64,000 bases of DNA, taken from Aquimarina algicola. GTDB taxonomy: Bacteria; Bacteroidota; Bacteroidia; Flavobacteriales; Flavobacteriaceae. Positions 18,862 through 28,466 of the stretch are shown here, piece by piece. The translations under genes and the position numbers were made by a program. Within the stretch, counting starts at the first letter, position 1, and each line of letters starts with the position of its first letter. The stretch spans positions 930,001-994,000 of the forward strand of contig NZ_VFWZ01000002.1 in assembly GCF_006443095.1 (NCBI RefSeq). The letters are read 5' to 3'. The notes under the pieces were generated by a model that did no database searches, was not told the origin of the DNA, and worked only from the letters and a program-made list of their open reading frames with translations.

Positions 18862-19272
18862 TTAGTATTTTTTCATAATTGCTCTCAAATCGTTTGTAAT
18901 ACTAAATGTTTTATTTGTATTAAAGTTGAAGCATACTGCAACATCATGACCTTCTGCACAAAGTACATTGTCATCGTTAAACAACTTGTGATATAACCCA
19001 AAACTAGAATTCTTTATAAATTCAACTTTTGTTTTTATGACAACATTCCCCGGAAAAAATAATGGATTTTTAAAATCACAATGTGTAGAAACAAGCATTG
19101 GACCTTTTTTAGTCTCTTGATAAAGTTTAGATAATCCTGTCACTTCCCAAAATTGAACACGTGCACTTTGCATGTACTTCATAAAGTTTACATTATTAAC
19201 ATGCTGATAGGTATCCATCTCACTCCAATCTATCCGGAGAGTGAGAGACAATTTAAACTCTGATTCAAGCAT
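18862..19272 (-). CDS. Acyl-CoA thioesterase, hotdog fold (4HBT family)
   Basis: 136 residues, the size of YbgC/FadM-like single-hotdog thioesterases. The signature RIDWSEMDTYQHVNNVNFMKYMQSAR carries the catalytic Asp region of the family. TKVEFIKNSSFGLYHKLF follows. Hydrolyses acyl-CoA; the chain length is not readable from sequence. The gene lies 2 bases downstream of the HIT-family gene and is probably co-transcribed with it. Confidence 0.88.
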   Translation of the reverse strand: MLESEFKLSLTLRIDWSEMDTYQHVNNVNFMKYMQSARVQFWEVTGLSKLYQETKKGPMLVSTHCDFKNPLFFPGNVVIKTKVEFIKNSSFGLYHKLFNDDNVLCAEGHDVAVCFNFNTNKTFSITNDLRAIMKKY

Positions 19273-19274
19273 CG

Positions 19275-19664
19275 CTATAAATTTGATTGAATCTTCTTTA
19301 CCAGCGCCTCAAATTCTTCTGGAGACATCTTTACTTTATGCTGAAAAGTCATGTCCTTCATTTCGTTAATAGGAATCAAGTGTACATGTACGTGAGGTAT
19401 TTCTAATCCTACTACTGCTATCCCTACCCGTTTGCAAGCGACTGCTTTTTCTAAAGCCAAAGCTACTTTTCTAGAGAAACGCATAAGGTCTACATACAAA
19501 TCTTCTTCTAGATCAAAAATCTTATCTTCTTCTTTTTTAGGAATACACAGTGTATGTCCTTGCGCATTTGGATTGATATCTAAAAAAGCATAAAACTTTT
19601 CATCTTCTACAATCTTATATGACGGTACTTCGCCATTTACAATTTTAGTAAATAGGGTAGGCAT
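19275..19664 (-). CDS. HIT family (histidine triad) protein
   Basis: 129 residues with the histidine triad HVHVHLIP near 98-105 preceded by VVGLEIP. The N-terminus (LFTKIVNGEVPSYKIVEDE) is typical of HinT-like nucleotide phosphoramidase or hydrolase proteins, which cleave AMP from lysine or other adducts. Cytosolic. Located between greA, from which a terminator separates it, and the thioesterase gene. Confidence 0.92.
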   Translation of the reverse strand: MPTLFTKIVNGEVPSYKIVEDEKFYAFLDINPNAQGHTLCIPKKEEDKIFDLEEDLYVDLMRFSRKVALALEKAVACKRVGIAVVGLEIPHVHVHLIPINEMKDMTFQHKVKMSPEEFEALVKKIQSNL

Positions 19665-19729
19665 TTAAACAAAAATTAGCTGGTTTACGATGTGGAAATA
19701 TAGTTTATTTATCTGTAAGTCTAAACTAT

Positions 19730-19765
19730 AAAACCCTCTTTTTAAAAATTAAAAAGAGGGTTTTT
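19730..19765. terminator. Terminator between greA and the HIT gene
   Basis: Perfect 14-bp stem (19730-19743 with 19751-19764), core CCCTC with GAGGG, flanked by A and T runs; it ends greA transcription on the minus strand. Confidence 0.88.
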
Positions 19766-19792
19766 ATTTTTTTTGATAAAAAATAGCGTGTT

Positions 19793-20269
19793 TTATTCTC
19801 TTGAGATTTCTAAAACATCAAACTTCATCACTCCATTTGGCACTTTTATTTCGGCTATTTCTCCTGCACTTTTTCCTAGTAGACCTTTACCAATAGGAGA
19901 ATCTACAGATATTTTTCCTGTTTTTAAATCCGCTTCACTTTGTGCCACTAGTTTATATACCATCTCTGCACCATTCGTCTGGTTTTTGATCTTCACAGTA
20001 GAATGTATCAATGCTTTTGAGGTATCTAATTGAGATTCGTCTATAATACGCGCATTTGCTAAGGTCTCTTCTAATTTAGAAATTCTCATTTCTAATAATC
20101 CCTGAGCTTCTTTTGCGGCATCATACTCAGCATTTTCACTTAAATCTCCTTTATCTCTAGCTTCTGCTATTGCTTGAGAAGCTTTTGGACGTTCAATGTC
20201 TTTAAGAAGACTTAGTTCATCTCTTAATTTTTTTAACCCCTCTGCAGTATAATAAGATACTTTGCTCAT
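19793..20269 (-). CDS. greA: Transcription elongation factor GreA
   Basis: Rescues backtracked RNA polymerase by stimulating transcript cleavage. Starting at the ATG at 20269 (MSKVSYYTAEGLKKL) the protein has 158 residues, the standard length; the frame extends 22 codons upstream through a hairpin and the promoter, so that longer form is rejected. The N-terminal coiled coil carries the acidic tip GDLSENAEYDAAKE. The C-terminal FKBP-like domain has SPIGKGLLGKSAGEI. A hairpin followed by a U tract lies in its leader (see the regulatory feature at 20293-20316). Confidence 0.96.
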   Translation of the reverse strand: MSKVSYYTAEGLKKLRDELSLLKDIERPKASQAIAEARDKGDLSENAEYDAAKEAQGLLEMRISKLEETLANARIIDESQLDTSKALIHSTVKIKNQTNGAEMVYKLVAQSEADLKTGKISVDSPIGKGLLGKSAGEIAEIKVPNGVMKFDVLEISRE

Positions 20270-20292
20270 AACTTCATCGTTTATATAAATAC

Positions 20293-20316
20293 AAAAAATC
20301 CCATTGCGAATGGGAT
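20293..20316 (-). promoter_or_regulatory. Terminator-like hairpin in the greA leader
   Basis: Minus strand: ATCCCATT, loop CGC, AATGGGAT, then five T. It is a perfect 8-bp stem located between the predicted transcription start (about 20318) and the greA ATG at 20269. As drawn it would be an intrinsic terminator at the very 5' end of the mRNA, or a 5' stabilising hairpin. Confidence 0.55.
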
Positions 20317-20323
20317 CGTAATT

Positions 20324-20331
20324 CAAATATA
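20324..20331 (-). promoter_or_regulatory. -7 promoter box for greA
   Basis: TATATTTG on the minus strand, placed so that transcription would begin a few bases before the leader hairpin. No -33 TTG is seen. Confidence 0.5.
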
Positions 20332-20480
20332 GCAAAAAATTTACTGAAGATCATAAATTTGAGCAATTTGGTAAAACAATAACTTTTATTAGTAAACACA
20401 AAGTTAAAAACCTTTTTTGAAGCATGTTATTGATTAATTTAGCGCTTTACATGCTTTTTTGAAAAGAAAAACAAAAATCT

Positions 20481-20915
20481 ATGAAGAATATATTGCTGAT
20501 CATGAGTCTTTTTTTAGTTGTAGCTTGTAGTAGCGACGATAACAATCAAAGAAACCCTAATTTGCCCAATCAATCGTTTACTGTTCAGATCAACCTTGAT
20601 CTACCTCAATATGTAGAATTAAGAGCACCAGGAGGTATCACTGTTGATCGTGCAAATGGCCGAGGCATCAGAGGGCTTATTATATACAGACAAAACATTG
20701 ACCAGTTTTTTGCTTATGAGCTTAGTGACCCTAATATTCCTCTAAGTGATTGTTCTGCATTAGATGTACAAGCAACAAGGGCTTTGTCCAACTGTGGTAA
20801 TGATAATGAATATGACATTCCTTCTTTTGGACAACAAGTTAAGGGAGAGGGTGGTTTGCCTTTATTGTCTTATAGCGTCTCTAGAAATGGTAACAATCTA
20901 ACCATTAGCAACTAA
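20481..20915 (+). CDS. Small lipoprotein of unknown function, possibly Rieske-like fold
   Basis: 144 residues with a lipoprotein signal peptide: hydrophobic stretch then VVACSSDD, lipid cysteine at about residue 16 and acidic +2/+3 region. The mature part (VELRAPGGITVDRANGRGIRGLIIYRQ) and a C-terminal NGNNLTISN resemble flavobacterial lipoproteins with a Rieske-type beta fold. The CxH and CxxH cluster ligands are absent, so no iron-sulfur cluster is expected. That fold assignment is weak. Stands alone between greA and the next lipoprotein. Confidence 0.75.
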   Translation: MKNILLIMSLFLVVACSSDDNNQRNPNLPNQSFTVQINLDLPQYVELRAPGGITVDRANGRGIRGLIIYRQNIDQFFAYELSDPNIPLSDCSALDVQATRALSNCGNDNEYDIPSFGQQVKGEGGLPLLSYSVSRNGNNLTISN

Positions 20916-21039
20916 AATCTTTATCTATACTATTACGAAAACACAGATAACTAAATAAAGTTTATTATACATAGTAAAAAAAGCCTTAAGCAACCTTTTT
21001 GTTATAATATCATCTATTTGATAGTAAAATCAAACACAA

Positions 21040-21498
21040 ATGAAAAAGGTTACTTTACTTATTGTTTTACTAATTAGTATATTGGGTTGTAGTGATGACG
21101 ATAATCTACGTTTGGAAAACGAAACGGTAGTAGGAAAATGGAACCTGAGTAAAGTCATAAACAATTCTCTTGGGGGAATGTCTGAACCTGACCCTAATCA
21201 AACACATTCTTATGTATTTGATAACGATGGTACGTTTCAAAGAATTGCCATCGAAGATAAAGTACGTAACGAACTTAGAGGAGAATATGTATTGGTGGAT
21301 ACCGATGAAAGTTATGAAGTAGAAAGCCCTGAAATTCTTACACTTATCAAGCTAACGTATGCGCCGGATGTTGTGTTTTTTAATTGTGGCGCCTTACCTG
21401 ATAATCAACAGCTTTTGATACTTACTACAGACAACGTATTAAAAAATGAACTCGAAGGGATTTGTGATGGAAATTCTTTTCTATACACAAAGCAATAG
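21040..21498 (+). CDS. Lipocalin-like lipoprotein
   Basis: 152 residues. The signal peptide ends in a lipobox (ISILGCSDDD, cysteine at about 17). The mature region starts with NETVVGKWNLSKV, the G-x-W start typical of lipocalin-like domains in Bacteroidota, and contains HSYVFDNDGTFQR and later strands with two further cysteines (FNCGALP and GICDGN) that might form a disulfide. Ligand unknown. Converges on thiH with a 30-base gap. Confidence 0.78.
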   Translation: MKKVTLLIVLLISILGCSDDDNLRLENETVVGKWNLSKVINNSLGGMSEPDPNQTHSYVFDNDGTFQRIAIEDKVRNELRGEYVLVDTDESYEVESPEILTLIKLTYAPDVVFFNCGALPDNQQLLILTTDNVLKNELEGICDGNSFLYTKQ

Positions 21499-21528
21499 CG
21501 CCAAGCTAGTATACTAAAAGAGTACGTT

Positions 21529-22638
21529 TCAACTCCAATGATCCCAATCTTTCCAAACTACTTCTAGCCCTTTATTTTTTAGCATGGCTACAACTTCTTC
21601 GGTAGGTCTTTCGTCTGAAATCTCAAATTGTTCTAAAGATTGAGGCTCTACAACATAGCCTCCGGGATTTGTTTTGGATTCTGCACTTATAGAAGTGATC
21701 CCTAAATGAACAATATGCTCTCTAAAAATCTCACTTTCGCGAGTAGACATTGATAACTCTAAGTCTTCATCCAATAGGCGAAAAGCACATATCAACTGAA
21801 CTAAATCTGCATCTGTCATGGCTACTTTTGGCTCTAATCCGCCACTATGCGGTCTTAATCTGGGAAATGAAATAGAATATTTGGTTTTCCAATATGTTTT
21901 TTGAAGATATTTGAAATGTAAAGCTGTAAAAAAACTATCTGCTCTCCAATCTTCTAATCCAAACAAAGCTCCTAGTCCAATCTTATGTATTCCGGCTTTT
22001 CCTAATCGATCAGGAGTTTCTAATCTATATTCAAAATTTGATTTTCTACCTTTAGGATGATGTTTTTTATATTCACTTTTATTATAGGTTTCTTGATATA
22101 CCAAAACAGCGTATAAACCACTTTTGATAAGGGTTTCATAATCATTTTGGTCAAGCGGTTGAACTTCGATTGTGATATTGGCAAATTCTGATTGTATCAG
22201 TTGTATAGCATGATCAATATAAGATACTCCTACTGTCTTATTAGCCTCTCCGGTTACTAGAAGAATATGATTGTATCCTTTGGATTTTAGATAGGCTACT
22301 TCTTTAAGAATCTCTTGATCTGTTAATGTTCTTCTTGGGATTTTATTTGTCATACTAAAACCACAATACGTACATATGTTTTGGCATTCGTTACTCAAAT
22401 ACATAGGCGCATACATTTGTATGGTGTTACCAAAACGTTTTTTGGTCAATTGACTGCTCACTTGTGCCATGCGTTCCAAATATGGTTTTGCTGCCGGAGA
22501 AATCAAAGCTTTGAAGTCCTCTAAATCTCTTTTGGAAGTAGTAAGTGCCTGTATAACATCTTTTTCAGTTTTTGAAAGAATACTTGATAATATATCGTTC
22601 CAATCATACTGGTCATATGTGTCTTTGAATGTGGTCAT
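21529..22638 (-). CDS. thiH: 2-iminoacetate synthase (thiazole synthesis)
   Basis: Radical SAM enzyme that cleaves tyrosine to dehydroglycine for the thiazole moiety of thiamine. 369 residues. The CxxxCxxC cluster motif is C85-C89-C92 in NECQNICTYCGF. A typical ThiH C-terminus follows (STRESEIFREHIVHLGITSISAESKT shows the conserved motif). Last gene of the thi operon, about 75 bases after thiG. The next gene downstream is convergent, so no thiF follows it. Confidence 0.95.
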   Translation of the reverse strand: MTTFKDTYDQYDWNDILSSILSKTEKDVIQALTTSKRDLEDFKALISPAAKPYLERMAQVSSQLTKKRFGNTIQMYAPMYLSNECQNICTYCGFSMTNKIPRRTLTDQEILKEVAYLKSKGYNHILLVTGEANKTVGVSYIDHAIQLIQSEFANITIEVQPLDQNDYETLIKSGLYAVLVYQETYNKSEYKKHHPKGRKSNFEYRLETPDRLGKAGIHKIGLGALFGLEDWRADSFFTALHFKYLQKTYWKTKYSISFPRLRPHSGGLEPKVAMTDADLVQLICAFRLLDEDLELSMSTRESEIFREHIVHLGITSISAESKTNPGGYVVEPQSLEQFEISDERPTEEVVAMLKNKGLEVVWKDWDHWS

Positions 22639-22712
22639 TATTCCTTTAGCTTTTAGTTTTTAGTATTTGGCTACCTGTTTTTACTTTATTCAGCTATTGG
22701 CTAAAAAGCTTA

Positions 22713-23495
22713 TCAGTTAATAGCTCTATCCGTCAAAAAGCTTGTTAATGGGCTACTGGCATCTGCATGCGTTTGGATTGGTGCTAATTTTGCATTATAT
22801 GCCATTCGACCTGCTTTTACTGCCATCTTAAAGGCTTTTGCCATGGATACAGGGTCTTGAGAAACTGCAATTGCAGTATTTACCAAGACAGCATCTGCGC
22901 CAATTTCCATAGCATGAGCTGCATGAGAAGGGCTACCGATACCTGCATCTACAATAACAGGTACAGTGCTTTGATCTATAATAATATCTAGAAATTCTAA
23001 TGTTTTTAATCCTTTATTACTTCCAATTGGTGCGCCTAGTGGCATCACACACTGCGTTCCTACCTCTTCTAATCTTTTGCATAGTACCGGATCTGCATGA
23101 ATATAAGGCATAACTACAAAACCGAGTTTTACTAACTCTGCTGCAGCTTTTAAAGTTTCTATAGGATCAGGAAGCAAGTATTTAGGATCAGGATGTATCT
23201 CGAGCTTAATCCAATTGGTTTCTAAAGCTTCTCTTGCCAGCTGCGCTGCAAAAATAGCCTCTTTTGCATCTCTTACTCCAGAGGTATTGGGTAATAAGTG
23301 TATATTTTTATGATCCAGATGATTTAAAATGTCATCTTCATCATTATGTACATCCACACGTTTTAAAGCAACCGTTACCAACTCACTCTCCGAAGCCAGC
23401 AATGCATTTTTCATTAGTAAAGAGGAGCTGAATTTTCCTGTTCCTGTAAATAAACGAGAAGAAAATTCTCTATCTGCAATTGTTAAGGTATCCAT
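22713..23495 (-). CDS. thiG: Thiazole synthase
   Basis: Combines deoxyxylulose phosphate, dehydroglycine and ThiS thiocarboxylate into thiazole phosphate. The 260-residue TIM-barrel starts with [12 protein letters not shown]. The Schiff-base lysine is in [17 protein letters not shown], near residue 105. The glycine-rich phosphate site is [13 protein letters not shown], and [13 protein letters not shown] follows. It starts 12 bases after the thiE stop. Confidence 0.96.
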   Translation of the reverse strand: MDTLTIADREFSSRLFTGTGKFSSSLLMKNALLASESELVTVALKRVDVHNDEDDILNHLDHKNIHLLPNTSGVRDAKEAIFAAQLAREALETNWIKLEIHPDPKYLLPDPIETLKAAAELVKLGFVVMPYIHADPVLCKRLEEVGTQCVMPLGAPIGSNKGLKTLEFLDIIIDQSTVPVIVDAGIGSPSHAAHAMEIGADAVLVNTAIAVSQDPVSMAKAFKMAVKAGRMAYNAKLAPIQTHADASSPLTSFLTDRAIN

Positions 23496-23507
23496 AAATT
23501 TAATGTA

Positions 23508-24212
23508 CTAGTAATATGCCATTATCAGCATCTTTATATCCTGTATTTTTTGCTTTAAATCAGAAGTATGCGTTAGCAATCCAGAAGCAGCAATCCCTTT
23601 GAATCCTAATCTGAAAATACTATCGATATCGTTTTGTGTAATGCCTCCGATTGCCACGATTGGAACGCTACGGTGCACTTCTCTTTTCAACTTCTCTATC
23701 GTTTTTTTATATCCTTCAATTCCTAATATTGGGCTTAGGTTTTTTTTGGTCGTAGTGTGTCTAAAAGGCCCTAGACCGATATAATCCACTCCATTTCGTA
23801 TATGTTGTGCGCAATCTTCGGCGGTATTGGCTGTACCTCCAATAATATAATCATCTCCCAGAATATCTCTGGCTTCTTCTACACACATATCTTTTTTGCC
23901 CAGATGTACGCCATCTGCCATGGCTACTTTTGCCACACTTACATCATCGTTCACAATAAAGGTTGCCTGATACGCATCACAAATATTTCTAGCTTCTATA
24001 GCTGTGTGTATATAGGTTGCTAAATCTTCTTCTTTGATACGTAACTGCACCCATTTACATCCTGCTTCACAAACTTTCTTGATATTTTGTAGATGTTCTT
24101 GTGGTGTTTCGCCCTGAGAAATATATTGTAGGCTAAACCGCTCATTACTCAGTAATGATGATTTTAGCAGTTTTGGGCTTCTTGTTAATTTAGACTCTTT
24201 TTCCTTTGCCAT
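23508..24212 (-). CDS. thiE: Thiamine-phosphate synthase
   Basis: Joins HMP-pyrophosphate and thiazole phosphate to thiamine phosphate. 234 residues; the first 25 or so are a charged extension relative to the usual 210-residue enzyme. Motifs in order: KWVQLRIKEED, FIVNDD, DGVHLGKKD, GGTANT, GLGPFRHTTTKKNLSP (pyrophosphate-binding loop) and VAIGGITQND. All key ThiE elements are present, unlike the second ThiE-like protein at 25.1 kb. Confidence 0.93.
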   Translation of the reverse strand: MAKEKESKLTRSPKLLKSSLLSNERFSLQYISQGETPQEHLQNIKKVCEAGCKWVQLRIKEEDLATYIHTAIEARNICDAYQATFIVNDDVSVAKVAMADGVHLGKKDMCVEEARDILGDDYIIGGTANTAEDCAQHIRNGVDYIGLGPFRHTTTKKNLSPILGIEGYKKTIEKLKREVHRSVPIVAIGGITQNDIDSIFRLGFKGIAASGLLTHTSDLKQKIQDIKMLIMAYY

Positions 24213-24271
24213 TTTTTGATGTATTCACATTTTAGTTTACCTCCCTTATTATTCTTAATGTTATGTTCCCT

Positions 24272-25036
24272 TCACATTTTATGATAACCTAATAAGGTAT
24301 CATTAGAACTTAATATTTTCTCTGTATACCGTTTTGCCTTAAGGCATGATTTTAATAATGGATACCCTAACGCTAGATATGTGGTGATCGCAGATGAAAG
24401 TACACAGCCGCTACCATGTTTTTCTGAACATTTATTTCCTTTGGGGTTTAGGATATAATGTTTTCCTGTTGTTGTAAACAGCTCATCTTTACCAATAGCA
24501 TCTTCTCTATGTCCTCCTTTTAAAAACAGATGAGTTCTACAAGATATATGTTTGATAGCCTCATCAATGGTTTGATCGGGGTATAGCATTTGTATCTCTT
24601 TGTAATTAGGAGTAATAAGATGTATTTTTTCTAAAATTTTATCAAACTCATGATTCAACTCTTTATCCTGATCAGGGTTCTGAAATGCATATGCTGTACT
24701 TGACTTTAAAACCGGATCCAGAATAATTTTAATATTTTGAACCTTATCCAGTATATGGTCAATGATAAAATGAAGCGTTTTCCAGTTTTTAACAACCCCT
24801 ATTTTTACAAATGATATTGTAAAGCGTTCTAAAATACTATCCAATTGTTCTTTAATAATATCTTTGTTTACCCAATCACAAGATAAAAATTTGATATCAT
24901 TCTGAATTGTATTTGCTGTACAGACAGCTACACCATATCCTTTTAGGGATTCTATGGTTTTGATATCTGCCAAAATACCAGCCCCTCCCGAGGGGTCGAA
25001 TCCTGCAATTGTAAGTATATTTGGCCGATTTTTCAT
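24272..25036 (-). CDS. thiD: Hydroxymethylpyrimidine / phosphomethylpyrimidine kinase
   Basis: Phosphorylates HMP twice to HMP-PP. The 254-residue ribokinase-type protein starts PNILTIAGFDPSGGAGILADIKT, the ThiD hallmark. LFLKGGHRE is in the ATP region, and the anion hole/catalytic Asp lies in a variant of the usual GTGC motif: HGSGCVLSSAI near residue 207. It sits 60 bases upstream of thiE and 62 bases downstream of the TenI-like gene. Confidence 0.94.
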   Translation of the reverse strand: MKNRPNILTIAGFDPSGGAGILADIKTIESLKGYGVAVCTANTIQNDIKFLSCDWVNKDIIKEQLDSILERFTISFVKIGVVKNWKTLHFIIDHILDKVQNIKIILDPVLKSSTAYAFQNPDQDKELNHEFDKILEKIHLITPNYKEIQMLYPDQTIDEAIKHISCRTHLFLKGGHREDAIGKDELFTTTGKHYILNPKGNKCSEKHGSGCVLSSAITTYLALGYPLLKSCLKAKRYTEKILSSNDTLLGYHKM

Positions 25037-25098
25037 TTGTATTCAGTGTTTAGTTCACCTGCTTGTTGTTCTATTGTTTGTAATCGCCTTTAATATGA

Positions 25099-25698
25099 TC
25101 AGACAGACACGTTTTGATATACTGCCTGAATTTTGTTGAAGTTTGCTAAAGGATCTTCAGCATTCCATATTCCTCCAAGTACACCAACACCTTTGAATCC
25201 AAGATTAAAAGTAGCTTGCAGCGTTTTTTCATTAATGCCTCCCATACCTATTACATATTCATCAAGGTCAGTTACATCAAACCCTTTACCCTCATAACCC
25301 ACTTTTGAAATAGAACTAAACACCGGACTCAGCAATACATACTCAAACTTACCTTTGCACGCTACAATATCTTCTTTACTATGAAAAGAACTCGATACTT
25401 TCAGGTTTTTGTTTGCATATACTTTTAAAGTCACATCTAAGGCATCTCCTAAATCTAATCGGGGTTGTTCCTGTAAATGAATCCCTCTTAGCGCATACTC
25501 TTGAGTCAATTCGTGAAATTGATGTAACATTATCCTATCATAGTATTTTGGTTCGATTTGATCTAATAGTGCTCGATACCCATCGACACTAAAATTAGGT
25601 TTACGCAGATGTAATCGTTGTAACCCTTCTTTAAACAAAGCGTTAATTTGGTCAGCTTCGTGATCTAATTCTTTTTCTGAGGTAAGTATTATCAACAT
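25099..25698 (-). CDS. TenI/ThiE-like protein of the thiamine operon
   Basis: 199 residues of the ThiE/TenI TIM-barrel family. It retains GLQRLHLRKP, GIHLQEQPR, LLSPVFSSISK and IGMGGIN. Against true ThiE, the VNDD strand is replaced by MLHQF and the pyrophosphate loop (GPxxxTxTK in ThiE) by SPVFSSISKVG. It may be a thiazole tautomerase like B. subtilis TenI, although the histidine I expect in that loop is Ser here, or a second synthase of altered specificity. It lies between thiC and thiD in the riboswitch-controlled operon. Confidence 0.8.
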   Translation of the reverse strand: MLIILTSEKELDHEADQINALFKEGLQRLHLRKPNFSVDGYRALLDQIEPKYYDRIMLHQFHELTQEYALRGIHLQEQPRLDLGDALDVTLKVYANKNLKVSSSFHSKEDIVACKGKFEYVLLSPVFSSISKVGYEGKGFDVTDLDEYVIGMGGINEKTLQATFNLGFKGVGVLGGIWNAEDPLANFNKIQAVYQNVSV

Positions 25699-25730
25699 TC
25701 TATGTGTATACTAATTTCTTTACGTTTTCT

Positions 25731-25801
25731 AGCCCCGATTGCAACGGCATCCTTATTTGTGGTTTTAGAACCACAAATAAGATACAGTGAAAAGCGGGAA
25801 A
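25731..25801. ncRNA. Structured intercistronic element, recurrent in flavobacteria
   Basis: Between thiC and the TenI-like gene. A perfect 13-bp stem (25752-25764 with 25769-25781, TTAG loop) is bracketed by AGCCCCGATTGCAACGGCATC and GATACAGTGAAAAGCGGGAAA, whose ends can pair (CCCG with CGGG). I recall this bracketed hairpin as a common intergenic repeat in flavobacterial genomes; it may correspond to the Flavo-1 RNA motif. There is no T tract on the operon strand, so it is not a simple terminator. Confidence 0.5.
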
Positions 25802-25839
25802 CAACTCCTAATTAACATAATATATTTATAAAGCAAGGG

Positions 25840-27747
<1,908 letters not shown>

Positions 27748-27754
27748 CTACTCT

Positions 27755-27955
27755 CTATCCTCCTTGTGTTGCTTTGATAATCGTAATATTGTCTTGATCA
27801 CAAATAAGAGTTGTATCCCACTGCTCTTTGGTAATGATATGATTATTAATCGCTATGGCAATACCGTTTGTAGCAATATCAAGATTTGCTAATAGATGTT
27901 GTATAGAACAATTATCTGGGATCGTTTGGGATTGATGGTTTACGTTTACGGTCAT
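27755..27955 (-). CDS. thiS: Sulfur carrier protein ThiS
   Basis: Ubiquitin-like sulfur carrier, thiocarboxylated at its C-terminal glycine. From the ATG at 27955 (MTVNVNHQSQ) the protein has 66 residues, ending in the required Gly-Gly (ATQGG). An ATG seven codons upstream is possible but makes an atypical start. First gene of the operon, about 90 bases downstream of the TPP riboswitch. No ThiF adenylyltransferase gene is present in the operon. Confidence 0.93.
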   Translation of the reverse strand: MTVNVNHQSQTIPDNCSIQHLLANLDIATNGIAIAINNHIITKEQWDTTLICDQDNITIIKATQGG

Positions 27956-28041
27956 TCTTAAAAAAATTTGATCCATAAACTTTAGGTAGTATACGCCTAT
28001 ATACTAAAGAAGAAACACATATCTTATTGATATGAGTTTGA

Positions 28042-28122
28042 CTTTTCCCTTCGTCGGTACTAACCGCATCAGGTTCAAAGGGTATTTCTCAGACCTTATT
28101 ATAAAAAGGTCACCCCTAAAGT
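28042..28122 (-). promoter_or_regulatory. TPP riboswitch controlling thiS-C-tenI-D-E-G-H
   Basis: The minus strand reads the THI-element signatures in order: GGGGTG, a short P3 stem (ACCTT with AAGGT), CTGAGA (28087-28092), ATACCC, GAACCTGATGCGGTTAGTACCG (written here only as signature), and GAAGGGA. A near-consensus -7 box (TACCTTTA at 28135-28142) would start the RNA just upstream. Thiamine pyrophosphate binding should reduce expression of the operon. Confidence 0.95.
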
Positions 28123-28149
28123 TTATATAAGGCTTAAAGGTAATAAATC

Positions 28150-28305
28150 TTAAGCTGAAAAATGCATATAATATTTATTTTCATGGTTTTGATGTGTTGA
28201 TATATCCAATACAATGAAGTCATCTTGATTTTTTCTATTCTCTAAAAAATGGTTAAAGTCAGTTAATATATCGTTACTTTTTTTGTCTGCATCGCTGCTA
28301 TACAC
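28150..28305 (-). pseudogene. Possible remnant of a coding region
   Basis: A 51-codon open frame with no ATG start: it reads from a GTG at 28305 to TAA, with protein-like composition (SDADKKSNDILTDFNHF ... VLDISTHQNHENK). Just upstream, a T6 run separates it from another frame reading KTWANKAF, which would join smoothly to FFEVYSSDADK after a one-base frameshift. I read this as a decayed gene or an unrecognised small one; family unknown. It fills most of the stretch between the riboswitch and the gene at 28467. Confidence 0.35.
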
Positions 28306-28374
28306 TTCAAAAAAGCCTTATTTGCCCACGTTTTATATGATTTTTGCTAAAAACAAAAAGTCAAGATGACTTCA
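28215..28374. repeat. Long-spaced inverted repeat
   Basis: TGAAGTCATCTTGA at 28215-28228 is repeated in inverted orientation at 28361-28374; with one mismatch the match extends to about 20 bases. The arms are 132 bases apart and overlap the possible gene remnant. Could be the ends of a miniature element or chance in A/T-rich DNA. Confidence 0.45.
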
Positions 28375-28466
28375 ATATTTTTAGCACACTTATTCTAAAA
28401 ACAATTATCTTTAATGATTTTTAAAAATACTAACAATCGTTATTACTAAGGTTGCTAACACAAATC

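Noticed and set aside
20270..20335. Upstream extension of greA
   Set aside because: It would run through the predicted promoter and hairpin; the 158-residue form is the standard GreA length.
20481..20915. Functional Rieske protein
   Set aside because: The fold-like ending is present, but the two Cys/His ligand pairs for a [2Fe-2S] cluster are missing, so I keep only a lipoprotein call.
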